From the NCBI GenBank assembly GCA_043720395.1, contig JAYSSR010000083.1, positions 5,030-69,029 of the forward strand: DNA of 64,000 bases, given 5' to 3'. The notes beneath the pieces are model-generated. The model worked only from the letters and a program-made list of their open reading frames with translations, ran no database searches and was not told the DNA's origin. The DNA comes from JANOYY01 sp043720395. GTDB taxonomy: Bacteria > Actinomycetota > Acidimicrobiia > Acidimicrobiales > JANYDT01. The position numbers and the translations under genes are program-made. Below are positions 53,252-62,235 of this stretch, one piece after another (within the stretch, counting starts at the first letter, position 1; every line of letters starts with the position of its first letter).

Positions 53252-54040
53252 TCAGTAGCCCGGAGCGGTGAGGAACGTGTGGATCATCGGCCACGCGGTG
53301 GGGTCTTCCCAGAGGAATCCGTGACCGCCGTTGAACACACCGAGGCGGGCACGAGGGATCTGCCGGGCGAGCGCCTCGCTGTTCGCCAATGGCGCGATGC
53401 CGTCATGACGCCCCGCGGCGACGAACGTCGGTACACGTAGAAACGGGAGACGCTCCCACGTGTTGTGGAGTCGACGCGCTTCGAGTTGGCGCAGCAGCCC
53501 ATCGGTCGGCGGGTACGAGGAAGGTGCCGCCAGCATGAACGTCCGTAGGGCTGCGGCGCGCCGTGGGTCGGTCGCTGTTCGGAGATCGCTGATACGCACC
53601 CGCACGTCAATGCTTTCGGCTCGGGGCAACGTGTACACCTCGTGCAGTGGAAACGACGAGCCGCCCGCTCCACCCGCCGACGTGCACACGAGTGCGAGCC
53701 GCTCGACCCGTGAACCCGCGAGCAATGCGATCTCCTGCGCCACCATGCCGCCGAAGGACACGCCAACCACTCGGAACCGGTCCCAGTCGAGTGCGTCCAC
53801 GATCGCAACTGCGTCGGCCGCCATTTCGGCCATTGTCTGCTGGTGCGACGGTTCGGTCGGCGTTGACTGGCCGAGTCCGCGGTGATCATATGCGCACATA
53901 CTGAGCGTGTCGGCGAGAGGAAGTTCGAAACAATTCGGCAGATTGCGGAGGTCGCTGCCGGTGCCGTTCACGAACAGGACGTTCGGTCCTGCGCCGCGTC
54001 GTTCGAAGTGCAATCGGACCGCTGGAGTTTCGAGGAACAC
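53252..54040 (-). CDS. alpha/beta hydrolase
   Basis: 262 residues. Nucleophile elbow GVSFGG (VVGVSFGGMVAQEIALLAG, serine near residue 94), acid in AAGRHDGIAPL, and histidine in GGHGFLWEDP; the oxyanion segment starts at FVNGTGSDLRN. The closest groups are the 3-oxoadipate enol-lactonase-like and haloperoxidase-like hydrolases. Substrate unknown. It runs leftwards, 100 nt from the coiled-coil gene. Confidence 0.9.
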   Translation of the reverse strand: MFLETPAVRLHFERRGAGPNVLFVNGTGSDLRNLPNCFELPLADTLSMCAYDHRGLGQSTPTEPSHQQTMAEMAADAVAIVDALDWDRFRVVGVSFGGMVAQEIALLAGSRVERLALVCTSAGGAGGSSFPLHEVYTLPRAESIDVRVRISDLRTATDPRRAAALRTFMLAAPSSYPPTDGLLRQLEARRLHNTWERLPFLRVPTFVAAGRHDGIAPLANSEALARQIPRARLGVFNGGHGFLWEDPTAWPMIHTFLTAPGY

Positions 54041-54098
54041 ATGCGTTGGCTAGCACCGTCGGTGCCCGCGTCACGAATCGGCGGCCAGGCTTGCAGGT

Positions 54099-54171
54099 CG
54101 TGGCCTCAAGTCGGTCTGCGTGGCCTCAAATCGGGCCGATTCCGGGTCACGGTGACCAATTTGAGGCCACG
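54099..54171. repeat. inverted repeat cluster upstream of the GTPase genes
   Basis: CGTGGCCTCAA occurs at 54099-54109 and 54119-54129, and ATTTGAGGCCACG at 54159-54171 is the exact reverse complement of 54119-54131. Between them lies the palindrome GGTCACGGTGACC (54145-54157). The group sits about 55 nt before the GTPase start, so it may be an operator, or a terminator of the facing hydrolase promoter region. Confidence 0.65.
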
Positions 54172-54223
54172 ACGTTGCTCGTACTTGCTCAAGCCCGCGG
54201 GTAGCGTCTTCGGTCCAGTGAGC

Positions 54224-55948
54224 ATGACCCCCGACCATCTGAGGGAACTCAGCACAACGGCTCGTTCGCTGAGGGCGGAGTTGGATGCATTGCGTTTCGG
54301 TCTCGACGCGCCAGGCCCCAACGGTGGACTTGATGCTGCGGCGGCGTCGCATGAGGTGGACGCGATGGTCCGCCAGCTCGACGATCACGTGCTCGCCCGT
54401 CTCGATCACCTGGACGCTCCCGCGCTTGTGGTGGTCGGCGGCTCGACCGGTTCTGGGAAGTCGTTGCTCGTGAACAGCATCGTCGGTGCCGACGTCACGA
54501 GGCCCGGTGTGCTGCGTCCCACTACCACGTCGCCCGTGCTCATCCACGACGCCGCGAGTACTGACTGGTTTGCGTCACCGAAGATCCTGCCCGGCCTCGC
54601 ACGGGTCCACGACGGCGACGCCCGCGGCCATCACGAGGTTCGGCTCGTCACGAACGATTCGGTGCCCGAGGGCGTCGCCCTGCTCGACAGTCCGGATATC
54701 GACTCGGTGTCCACGGAGAATCGGACGCTGGCCGCGGAACTTCTCGCCGCGGCCGACCTGTGGATCTTCGTGACGACCGCGGCGCGGTACGCCGATGCCG
54801 TGCCGTGGGAGTTCCTCAACCGGGCCCGCGAGCAGGGCACGCCGCTCGTGCTCGTGATGAACCGCGTGCCGACCGGGCAGGCGGAGACGCTCACGGCCCA
54901 CCTCAGCGAGATGCTCGCGGAGCGAGGCCTCGGCGGCACGACCGTGTTCACCATCGACGAGCGGCCATTCAACGGAACGCGCCTGCCGCTCACTGCGGTC
55001 GCACACGTTCGCGGCTGGCTTGAACACCTGGCGAACGACACCGACGCGCGGGCAGCCGCGATCCAGCGATCGCTTGCCGGGTCGCTCTCGGATCTCGCGA
55101 CTCGTACCGTTCGAGTGGCCGAGGCGGCGTCTCGCCAGGCCGACACCATCGACGCGCTGCGCACGCTCGCCCACGCCCCCTACGACGCCGGAGCGCAGCA
55201 GGTCCGCACCGACATCGGGCAGGGTGCACTACTGAAGGGCGAGGTGCTCTCGCGGTGGGAAGAACTGCTCGGCACCGGGGAGTTGCTCCGGCAGCTGCGC
55301 ACCGGCGTCGCGAGGCTGCGCGACCGTCTCACGGGTGCAGTCACCGGCCGGCCGAAGCAGGACATTGAGTTGCACGGTGCGGTCGAGCACGTGGTCGAGA
55401 CGTTGATTCGGACGCGCGGCGACGAGGCAGCGTCGAAGGCATCGGCTGCCTGGCGGGCGCACCCCGCTGGTGCGGCGCTCCTGGCGAGCGCCGATGTGCC
55501 GATCGACCTGGAGCGGTCCAGCGCGGAGCTTGGTCCGAGTGCTGCGATGTCGGTGCGGGACTGGCAGCGTCATCTGCTCGACCTGATCCGCAACGCCGGA
55601 GGGGACCGCAAAACCAAAGCGCGCGTACTTTCCTTCGGGGTCAACGGGCTCTCGATGGTCGTGATGGTTCTCGTGTTTGCGCACACCGGTGGCCTTACCG
55701 GTGCGGAGGTCGCGGTCGCCGGTGGGGCGAGCGCCGTGGGGCACACGCTGCTCGAGGCCGTGCTCGGCGACCAGACCGTGCGTCGCCTCGCGCTCGATGC
55801 CCGTAGCGACCTTGAACGCCGCGTCGACGAGCTCTATGCGTCGGAGGTCGGCCGCTTCGATCGACTGCTCGCTGCCGTCGATGTGGACACGGGGGCCGCG
55901 GGTCGGCTTCGGACGTTGGCCGACGCGCTGCAGGCGTCGCTGCGATGA
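54224..55948 (+). CDS. dynamin-like GTPase, first of a pair
   Basis: 574 residues from ATG 54224 (GTG 54218 is an alternative). The G domain starts near residue 70: GGSTGSGKS (residues 72-80, G1), TTTSPVL (G2 region), LLDSPDID (G3), LVLVMNRV (G4-like). Afterwards come long helices and two hydrophobic segments (FGVNGLSMVVMVLVF and the following GASAVG stretch) near residue 480. Paired GTPases of this kind are typical of actinobacteria, where relatives (DynA/DynB type) act on membranes at division sites. The role here is inferred from architecture only. Confidence 0.85.
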   Translation: MTPDHLRELSTTARSLRAELDALRFGLDAPGPNGGLDAAAASHEVDAMVRQLDDHVLARLDHLDAPALVVVGGSTGSGKSLLVNSIVGADVTRPGVLRPTTTSPVLIHDAASTDWFASPKILPGLARVHDGDARGHHEVRLVTNDSVPEGVALLDSPDIDSVSTENRTLAAELLAAADLWIFVTTAARYADAVPWEFLNRAREQGTPLVLVMNRVPTGQAETLTAHLSEMLAERGLGGTTVFTIDERPFNGTRLPLTAVAHVRGWLEHLANDTDARAAAIQRSLAGSLSDLATRTVRVAEAASRQADTIDALRTLAHAPYDAGAQQVRTDIGQGALLKGEVLSRWEELLGTGELLRQLRTGVARLRDRLTGAVTGRPKQDIELHGAVEHVVETLIRTRGDEAASKASAAWRAHPAGAALLASADVPIDLERSSAELGPSAAMSVRDWQRHLLDLIRNAGGDRKTKARVLSFGVNGLSMVVMVLVFAHTGGLTGAEVAVAGGASAVGHTLLEAVLGDQTVRRLALDARSDLERRVDELYASEVGRFDRLLAAVDVDTGAAGRLRTLADALQASLR

Positions 55949-56006
55949 GGCCGCGTACGGTTCACTGTGCGATGTGTGGCGCTGAGCGCCCGGTCGTGAT
56001 CAAGCC

Positions 56007-57632
56007 ATGAGCCGCGCGGGAAAGGCCGTGACCACCGCGGCCGACGAACTCACCAAACGCCTCGCACTGCTCGCCGAGGTCACGGTCGATGGTGATGGGC
56101 GACTCGCGCCGGTGATCGTGGACCGGGCACGAGTGCTGCACGCGACCGCAGCGACCCGGCTGGGACACGGCACAGCGCACACCGTCGTTGCGTTGGCCGG
56201 TGCAACGGGCAGCGGCAAGTCAACGCTGTTCAACGCGATCTCAAGAACGGATTTCGCGACTGTTGGCGTGCGACGTCCCACAACCTCGCAACCCCTCGCG
56301 ATCGTGTTCGGCGACGGAGCAGAGGACCTTCTGGATTGGCTCGCGATCCCGCAGCGTCAACGTCTGACCGATGCTTCGCTCGATGGGCTCGTGCTGGTCG
56401 ATCTGCCGGATCACGACTCGACGGAGTCGGCGAACCGTGCCGAGGTCGATCGGTTGGTCCAGGTGGTCGATCTGTTCGTGTGGGTCGTCGATCCGCAGAA
56501 GTACGCCGACGCGGCACTTCACGACCAGTACCTGCAACGTTTCGCCGGACATGGTGCGGTCACGATCGTTGTGCTCAACCAGATCGACAGGCTGAGCCCG
56601 TCGGAGCGAACCGCGTGCCTCGACGACCTTGCAAAGCTGCTCGCCGCGGATGGCCTCAACGGTGTGCGGGTCATGCCCGCATCGGGGACGACTGGCGAGG
56701 GCGTCGATGGCCTGCGCCGTGAACTCTCGGCACGGGTCGCTGAACGGCAGGCGCTCGAGCGTCGCCTCGACGCCGATCTCGACTGGCTGGTCGGCGATCT
56801 CGCGTCGGCTGTTGGCGACGGTGGAGCGACGAAGGTCCCGGAGCGCAGCGTCGATGCTCTTGTGGACGCGGCAACCGATGCTGCCGGTGGGGCCGAGATC
56901 GAGTACGCCGTCGATCTCGCCTACCGCAGGCGGGCCGCGCTCGCGGTCGGGTGGCCGCCGGTGCGATGGGTCCGGAAGGTGAAGGCCGACCCGCTCGCTC
57001 GCCTGGGACTCGGAACCCGACTCAACCCGACGGCGGCCAAGAGCGAGACCGGCACCGTGAACGTTCGTCTCACCGCGATCCAGGCCAACCCGCTCGCTAC
57101 CGCCCGCCTCGGTGAGGCGCTGCGGGCACTCTCTCGTGACGCAACGGCCAAACTCCCGGACCACCCGCGTGCTGCGGTGGAACGTCGCGTTGCCGCGGCC
57201 GAAGCGGGACTGCCCGACGCCCTCGACCGGGCGGCTTCACGGACCGATCTTCACGTCGAAGCGGCACGCTGGTGGACGCTGATCGGCACCGTGCAGCGTC
57301 TCGCAACTGCCGCGCTCGTTGCGGGACTTGCCTGGCTTGCCATGCTGTTCGTGATCGGCTGGTTCCACCTGCCGGATCCACCGCTGCCACGGCTGCGAAC
57401 CATTCCGCTTCCCACGTGGCTCGCACTCGGCGGAGCGTTGGTTGGCATCGCGTTGGCCACACTCGGGCGACGCGTTGCCGCCGTCGGTGCGCGTCGACGC
57501 TCCCGCAAGGCACGTGCCGCATTGGCAACCGAGGTTGCCAAGGTCGTCCGCTCCCAGGTGGTGGCACCGGTCGATGAGGAACTCGCCGCGCTGGCGCGGC
57601 TCGGGGAGAGCGTCCGCCGACTGGCTCGCTGA
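56007..57632 (+). CDS. dynamin-like GTPase, second of a pair
   Basis: 541 residues. GATGSGKST at 65-73 (G1), RPTTSQPL (G2), VDLPDHDS (G3), LNQIDRLS (G4) are all intact. Two hydrophobic helices near residues 432-490 (TAALVAGLAWLAMLFVIGW, LALGGALVGIALATL). It follows the first GTPase by 58 nt on the same strand and the two probably form a heteromeric complex at the membrane. The gene before aroB in several actinobacteria is different, so this is a local insertion or a lineage trait. Confidence 0.88.
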   Translation: MSRAGKAVTTAADELTKRLALLAEVTVDGDGRLAPVIVDRARVLHATAATRLGHGTAHTVVALAGATGSGKSTLFNAISRTDFATVGVRRPTTSQPLAIVFGDGAEDLLDWLAIPQRQRLTDASLDGLVLVDLPDHDSTESANRAEVDRLVQVVDLFVWVVDPQKYADAALHDQYLQRFAGHGAVTIVVLNQIDRLSPSERTACLDDLAKLLAADGLNGVRVMPASGTTGEGVDGLRRELSARVAERQALERRLDADLDWLVGDLASAVGDGGATKVPERSVDALVDAATDAAGGAEIEYAVDLAYRRRAALAVGWPPVRWVRKVKADPLARLGLGTRLNPTAAKSETGTVNVRLTAIQANPLATARLGEALRALSRDATAKLPDHPRAAVERRVAAAEAGLPDALDRAASRTDLHVEAARWWTLIGTVQRLATAALVAGLAWLAMLFVIGWFHLPDPPLPRLRTIPLPTWLALGGALVGIALATLGRRVAAVGARRRSRKARAALATEVAKVVRSQVVAPVDEELAALARLGESVRRLAR

Positions 57633-57659
57633 CCGGTCGCAGCCGCGCGCTCGGCCAAG

Positions 57660-58709
57660 ATGGACGCCATGCGAATTGTTCCCGTGCCACTACCCGACGG
57701 TCGCGCCTACGACGTGCATGTCGGTCATGGGGTGCGGGAGGCCCTCGCCGAAGTCGTTCACACGGTGACCCCAAAGGCTCGCCGGGCCGCGATCGTGACC
57801 CAGCAGTCCATCCTCGACGCCTCGCCGCTGGTCGCTGCGCTCGACCCCGGCATCGAACATCGGACGTTCACCGTCGGCCAGGGCGAACACGAGAAGAACC
57901 TCACCTCCATTGAGACGCTGTGCCGGAATTGGGCGACCTGGGGCATGAACCGCAACGACGTCGTGATCGCCATAGGTGGTGGCATGGTGACCGATATCGG
58001 AGGCTTCGCCGCCTCGTGCTATCACCGCGGCATCAGCGTCATCTACGTGTCCACGACGCTGCTCGGCATGATTGATGCGGCTATCGGTGGCAAGACTGCG
58101 GTCAATCTCCTGGAGGGCAAGAACCTCGTGGGGGCGTACTGGCAGCCGAGCGCGGTCCTTTGCGATCTCGACCTGCTTGCAACGATGCCCGAGCGGGAGC
58201 GTCGCAGCGGTCTTGGCGAAATGGCGAAGTACCACTTCCTCGACACTGATGGCGGCCCGTTCGAGGGGACGCTCGAGGACAAGGTGGCGCGCAGCGTCGC
58301 CATTAAGGCACGTGTGGTAGCTGCGGATGAACGCGAGGGGGGACTGCGGGCGATTCTCAACTACGGACACACCCTCGGCCACGCGATCGAGATTGCGAGC
58401 GGGTTCGAGATGATGCACGGCGAGGCGGTCGCAATTGGCCTCATCTATGCGGCCGAAGTTGCACACCTGCTCGGGCGGATCTCGTCGGCACGCGTCGCGG
58501 AGCACCGTGCGGTCGTTGGCTCGTATGACCTCGCGACGAGCATTCCGCCATCGGTGACAGCGTCAGACGCGGAGTTACTTGAACTCATGGGTCGCGACAA
58601 AAAGGCACTCGACGGGCTCACGTTCGTGCTCGACGGTCCCGCTGGTGTCGAACAGGTCACGGGCATCGACCCTGTCGTACTTGTCGACGCGCTCCGGTCC
58701 GTGCGCTAG
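57660..58709 (+). CDS. aroB: 3-dehydroquinate synthase
   Basis: 349 residues (ATG 57660, or 57669 three codons on, which starts MRIVPVPLPDGRAYDVHVGHG). It makes 3-dehydroquinate, the second step of the shikimate route, from DAHP using NAD and a metal. NAD site GGGMVTDIGGF, then STTLLGMIDAAIGGKTAVN, the metal and substrate residues EMAKYHF and LNYGHTLGHAIE, and HGEAVAIGL. The spacing to aroQ (3 kb) holds an extra gene and a pseudogene. Confidence 0.96.
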   Translation: MDAMRIVPVPLPDGRAYDVHVGHGVREALAEVVHTVTPKARRAAIVTQQSILDASPLVAALDPGIEHRTFTVGQGEHEKNLTSIETLCRNWATWGMNRNDVVIAIGGGMVTDIGGFAASCYHRGISVIYVSTTLLGMIDAAIGGKTAVNLLEGKNLVGAYWQPSAVLCDLDLLATMPERERRSGLGEMAKYHFLDTDGGPFEGTLEDKVARSVAIKARVVAADEREGGLRAILNYGHTLGHAIEIASGFEMMHGEAVAIGLIYAAEVAHLLGRISSARVAEHRAVVGSYDLATSIPPSVTASDAELLELMGRDKKALDGLTFVLDGPAGVEQVTGIDPVVLVDALRSVR

Positions 58710-58790
58710 CGCTAGCGAGACGCAGCAACGTCGAACAGATCAGACTGACTCCAGCTCCGCGTCTGTCACTCCGAGTTCGTTGATGAGCAC

Positions 58791-60019
58791 CTAGCGGTTG
58801 TGCTGGCCCGGCACCGGAACCGAACCGATCGGCAGGTCGCGACCGTCGAAGCGCAACGGCGGCACGGGCAGCTGGAGGGTGCCGAACGCTCCCGCATCGA
58901 GCGACGCCCAGCTCTGTGTTTCCCGCAGATGCGGATCGTCGAAGAGATCGCGCGCGGAGTTCACCGGGTGCACGGAATGCCTCGACGTTGCGCTTCCTCC
59001 GAGAATTCCTGCTTGGTGAACCGCATCGTGAGGTCTTCGATCCAAGCATCGATCGCTTCGATGTAGGGCGCTCGCTCGGCAGGTGTTCCGCCGAAAAGGT
59101 CAAGAGTGACCTCGGTGATCCCCGTTTTCTCGCTGATCCAGGACGCGAGAGCGTCCCATTGGCAGCCGGTGAACGCGATGATCGTGACCGCTCCGTCCTT
59201 CGTCGGATAGTGGCCCATCGGGGGAGTCGGGCGACGCTTCCCGGTGCGCTCCTGGCGGGCACCGGTATCGAGCACGTAGACCGGGCTCATCTCCATGCCC
59301 ACGCTCATCACGGCCTCCTGCATGGAGATGTCGACGACCTGACCGCGTCCGGTGCGGCGCTTCACGCGCAACGCGATCATGGTGCCGACCGCGGCGTTCA
59401 GTGACGCGGTGCGATCGGCTAGCCCGCCTGGTGGCGCGAGCGGCGCAAGGTCGGGGTCGCCGATGCTCGGCAGTACACCGCTCATGGCCCAGCCGATCAG
59501 GTCGTCGCCGAGCCAACGTCGCTCAAGATGCACCTCGGTGCGCGTCATCGCGGACGCGACGCCCGATCCCAGGAGGCGTTCGACGTCGTCGGCGTCGTGA
59601 CCGAGATCGGCCAGCAGCTCGCACGTGTGCTCTCCCATCGCAGGTGCCGCGCGTGGGAGCGCAATCGGCGTGTCCGGCAGCACGACCGCGGACCCGAAGT
59701 TCAGGTCGGCACCGAAGCGCGCACTCGGAAGGACCCGGTAGAAATCGCGTGCGGCCAGTTGATCGTCAACGATCACGTCCCAGGAGTCGAGCACCGGTGC
59801 GGCGGCCACACCCGCGTGCTGCAATTCACTGGCCGCCTCCCAATTGGTGAGGACGCTGGTCCAGGCACAGAGCTTCTGGTCGATCTCGTCGTGCAACCGC
59901 GTGCGGTCGACGACCGTGGCGAAGCGGGGGTCGGCTGACAACGACGCAAGACCTTCGGCGTCCCCGAGTGCGTGCCACATGGCGTCGTCGAGTACCGATA
60001 CGGCCACCCACCGGACCAT
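58791..60019 (-). pseudogene. double-domain CaiB gene, truncated and frameshifted
   Basis: Two C-terminal halves of CaiB domains are fused. The first (from 60019: VSVLDDAMWHALGDAEG to CELLADLGHDADDVERLL) and the second (TASLNAAVGTMIALRVKRRTG to PVPGQHNR) both lack the N-terminal Rossmann part. The start of the first domain is gone where the divergent selO begins. Near 58963 the frame shifts: GIPCTR stops, and the next frame continues HPVNSARDLFDDPHLRETQ; adding one C restores it. A decayed relative of the double-domain CaiB at 46.5-48.8 kb. Confidence 0.72.
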
Positions 60020-60073
60020 TGCTCGACGGTGCTGTCACGGCCCGCGTCGGCGGAGCGGTACCGTCGAGGTGCG

Positions 60074-61699
60074 ATGAATGCGCCAGACCTCCCCGTTCTC
60101 CAAGCAATCAGCGACCTGGACGCGCTCCCCTGGAGTCACCGCTTCACCGCCGCGCTTCCCGCCGACCCCGATGTCTCCGCTCGACGCCGCCAAGTGGCGG
60201 GGGCCGCGTTCAGCCGGATCTCACCAACGCAGACTGCAGCACCCGTCTTACTCGCCTGGTCGGCGGAGGTAGCCGATCTGCTCGGTCTGGACCCGGCGCT
60301 GATGACCGAGCCGGAGTTCGCACGGGTCTTCGGCGGGTCCAGTGTCCCGACCGGTGCGGACCCTTTCGCGGCTTGCTACGGCGGCCACCAGTTCGGCAAC
60401 TGGGCGGGGCAGCTCGGCGACGGTCGGGCGATCGCGCTCGGCGAGGTGCTCGACCGACACGGCAATCATCAGACGCTGCAGCTCAAGGGGGCGGGGCCCA
60501 CCCCGTACTCCCGCGGTGCCGACGGCCGCGCGGTGTTGCGCAGTTCGATCCGCGAATTCCTGTGCAGCGAAGCGATGTTCCACCTTGGCGTTCCGACGAC
60601 GCGCGCCCTGAGCCTCGTGAGCACGGGTGATGCGGTCGTGCGCGACATGCTCTACGACGGGAACCCTGCACCGGAGACAGGTGCGGTGGTATGCCGCGTC
60701 GCTCCGAGCTTCACACGGTTCGGCAACTTCCAGCTTCCTGCCTCGCGTGACGAGATCGTTCTCCTACGTACGCTTACGGAGTTCACGATCCGGACAGATT
60801 TTCCGGAGATCTGGAGCGCGCCACACGGATCGTTCGAAGCGAAGGTGCTCGCCTGGTTCACCGAGGTTGTCGAGCGCAACGTCCGCCTCGTCGTGGACTG
60901 GATGCGCGTCGGGTTCGTACACGGTGTGCTCAACACCGACAACATGTCCATCCTCGGTCTCACGATCGATTTTGGCCCCTATGGGTGGCTCGAGAGCTAC
61001 GACCCCACGTGGACGCCGAATACGACCGACGCCGGGCAGCGCCGTTATCGCTACGGGAACCAGCCCGCCGTCGTCGGCTGGAACCTTGCGCAGCTGGCGA
61101 GCGCACTCGTGCCGCTCGTTGGTGGCACGGCGGAATTGCAGGCGGCACTCGATACGTACGGCGAGCGGTACTCGGGTCAGTTCGGCGAGATGATGAGTGA
61201 GCGTCTCGGTTGGGGGCCATTGCGCGACGGGGATGTCGAGCTGGTGAACGAACTCTTCGCACTTCTGAGCCGCACCGAGACCGACTACGTGCTGTTCTTC
61301 CGAAACCTCTCGCTCGTTCCGCTCGTCGGGACCGATGAGGAAATGGTAGGTGCACTTATGGACGCGTACTATCAGCCGGAGGAGCTGGTCGAGTCGCTGC
61401 TGGCGGACACCGTCTCGTGGCTGCGTCGCTGGGCCTTGCGCGTCGTGGAAGGCGGTGTCTCGCAAGGCGAGCGGGTCGCGCGGACGAACGCGCTCAACCC
61501 GCGGTTTGTTCTGCGTAACTGGATCGCCCAGGAAGTCATCGACGCCGCCGACGCGGGTGACGCGAGTCTGATCTCGGAACTGCTCGACGTTTTGCGCCAC
61601 CCCTACGACGAACAGCCCGGACGAGAGAAATGGGCCGCACGCCGACCGGAGTGGGCACGCAATCGGGTTGGCTGCTCGATGCTGTCGTGCAGCTCCTGA
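60074..61699 (+). CDS. selO: SelO family protein adenylyltransferase
   Basis: 541 residues from ATG 60074, slightly longer than typical bacterial SelO (470-490 in E. coli). SelO moves AMP from ATP to Ser/Thr/Tyr of target proteins. Present: YGGHQFGNWAGQLGDGRA (102-119), QLKGAGPTPYSRG (136-148), LRSSIREFLCSEAMFHLG, and VGFVHGVLNTDNMSILG with the metal-binding Asn and the DFG-like FDFGPYGWLE. The C-terminus ends CSMLSCSS, the usual place of a conserved cysteine (selenocysteine in animals). It diverges from the CaiB pseudogene. Confidence 0.92.
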   Translation: MNAPDLPVLQAISDLDALPWSHRFTAALPADPDVSARRRQVAGAAFSRISPTQTAAPVLLAWSAEVADLLGLDPALMTEPEFARVFGGSSVPTGADPFAACYGGHQFGNWAGQLGDGRAIALGEVLDRHGNHQTLQLKGAGPTPYSRGADGRAVLRSSIREFLCSEAMFHLGVPTTRALSLVSTGDAVVRDMLYDGNPAPETGAVVCRVAPSFTRFGNFQLPASRDEIVLLRTLTEFTIRTDFPEIWSAPHGSFEAKVLAWFTEVVERNVRLVVDWMRVGFVHGVLNTDNMSILGLTIDFGPYGWLESYDPTWTPNTTDAGQRRYRYGNQPAVVGWNLAQLASALVPLVGGTAELQAALDTYGERYSGQFGEMMSERLGWGPLRDGDVELVNELFALLSRTETDYVLFFRNLSLVPLVGTDEEMVGALMDAYYQPEELVESLLADTVSWLRRWALRVVEGGVSQGERVARTNALNPRFVLRNWIAQEVIDAADAGDASLISELLDVLRHPYDEQPGREKWAARRPEWARNRVGCSMLSCSS

Positions 61700-61767
61700 C
61701 CGCCGTCCGTCGGCTCGCGGCCATGCCTCCGCTGTACTGACGTCAGCGCGTGCGAGGCTGTGCCGTG

Positions 61768-62235
61768 ATGAGTTCATCGACCGCTCCAGAACGCCCGATC
61801 GTCCTCCTGCTGTCGGGACCGAACCTGAACCTGCTCGGGCAGCGTCAGCCGGAGATCTATGGAACGGCGACACTCGACGACTATGTGAACCGATCAGCGC
61901 TTGTTGCGGATCGACTCGGGATGCAGTTCGAACACCTGCAGTCCAACGTCGAGGGGACGCTGGTCGACGCCGTTCACAGGGCCAGGAACCGTTGCGCGGC
62001 TGTCGTGATCAACGCCGGAGCGCTTACGCATTACTCGTGGGCGCTCTACGACGCCCTTGCGGCCTTCGACGGCGTGAAGATCGAGCTGCACATCTCGAAC
62101 ACGCATTCGCGCGACAAATGGCGGCACCACAGCGTGATTGCGCCGGTCGTCCAAGGGTCGATCCAAGGTTTCGGCGGACACGGTTACGACCTTGCGATCG
62201 AAGGGGCGGCGAGGCTGCTCGGACTCGTATCGTGA
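61768..62235 (+). CDS. aroQ: 3-dehydroquinate dehydratase, type II
   Basis: 155 residues from ATG 61768 (GTG 61750 is an alternative), with a GAGG ten bases upstream. It dehydrates 3-dehydroquinate, the step after AroB. Motifs: LLLSGPNLNLLGQRQPEIYG (the flexible lid with the catalytic Arg and Tyr), FEHLQSNVEG, VINAGALTHYSWAL and ELHISNTHSRDKWRHHS. All catalytic positions are there. The stop overlaps the peptidase start (GTGA). Confidence 0.96.
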   Translation: MSSSTAPERPIVLLLSGPNLNLLGQRQPEIYGTATLDDYVNRSALVADRLGMQFEHLQSNVEGTLVDAVHRARNRCAAVVINAGALTHYSWALYDALAAFDGVKIELHISNTHSRDKWRHHSVIAPVVQGSIQGFGGHGYDLAIEGAARLLGLVS

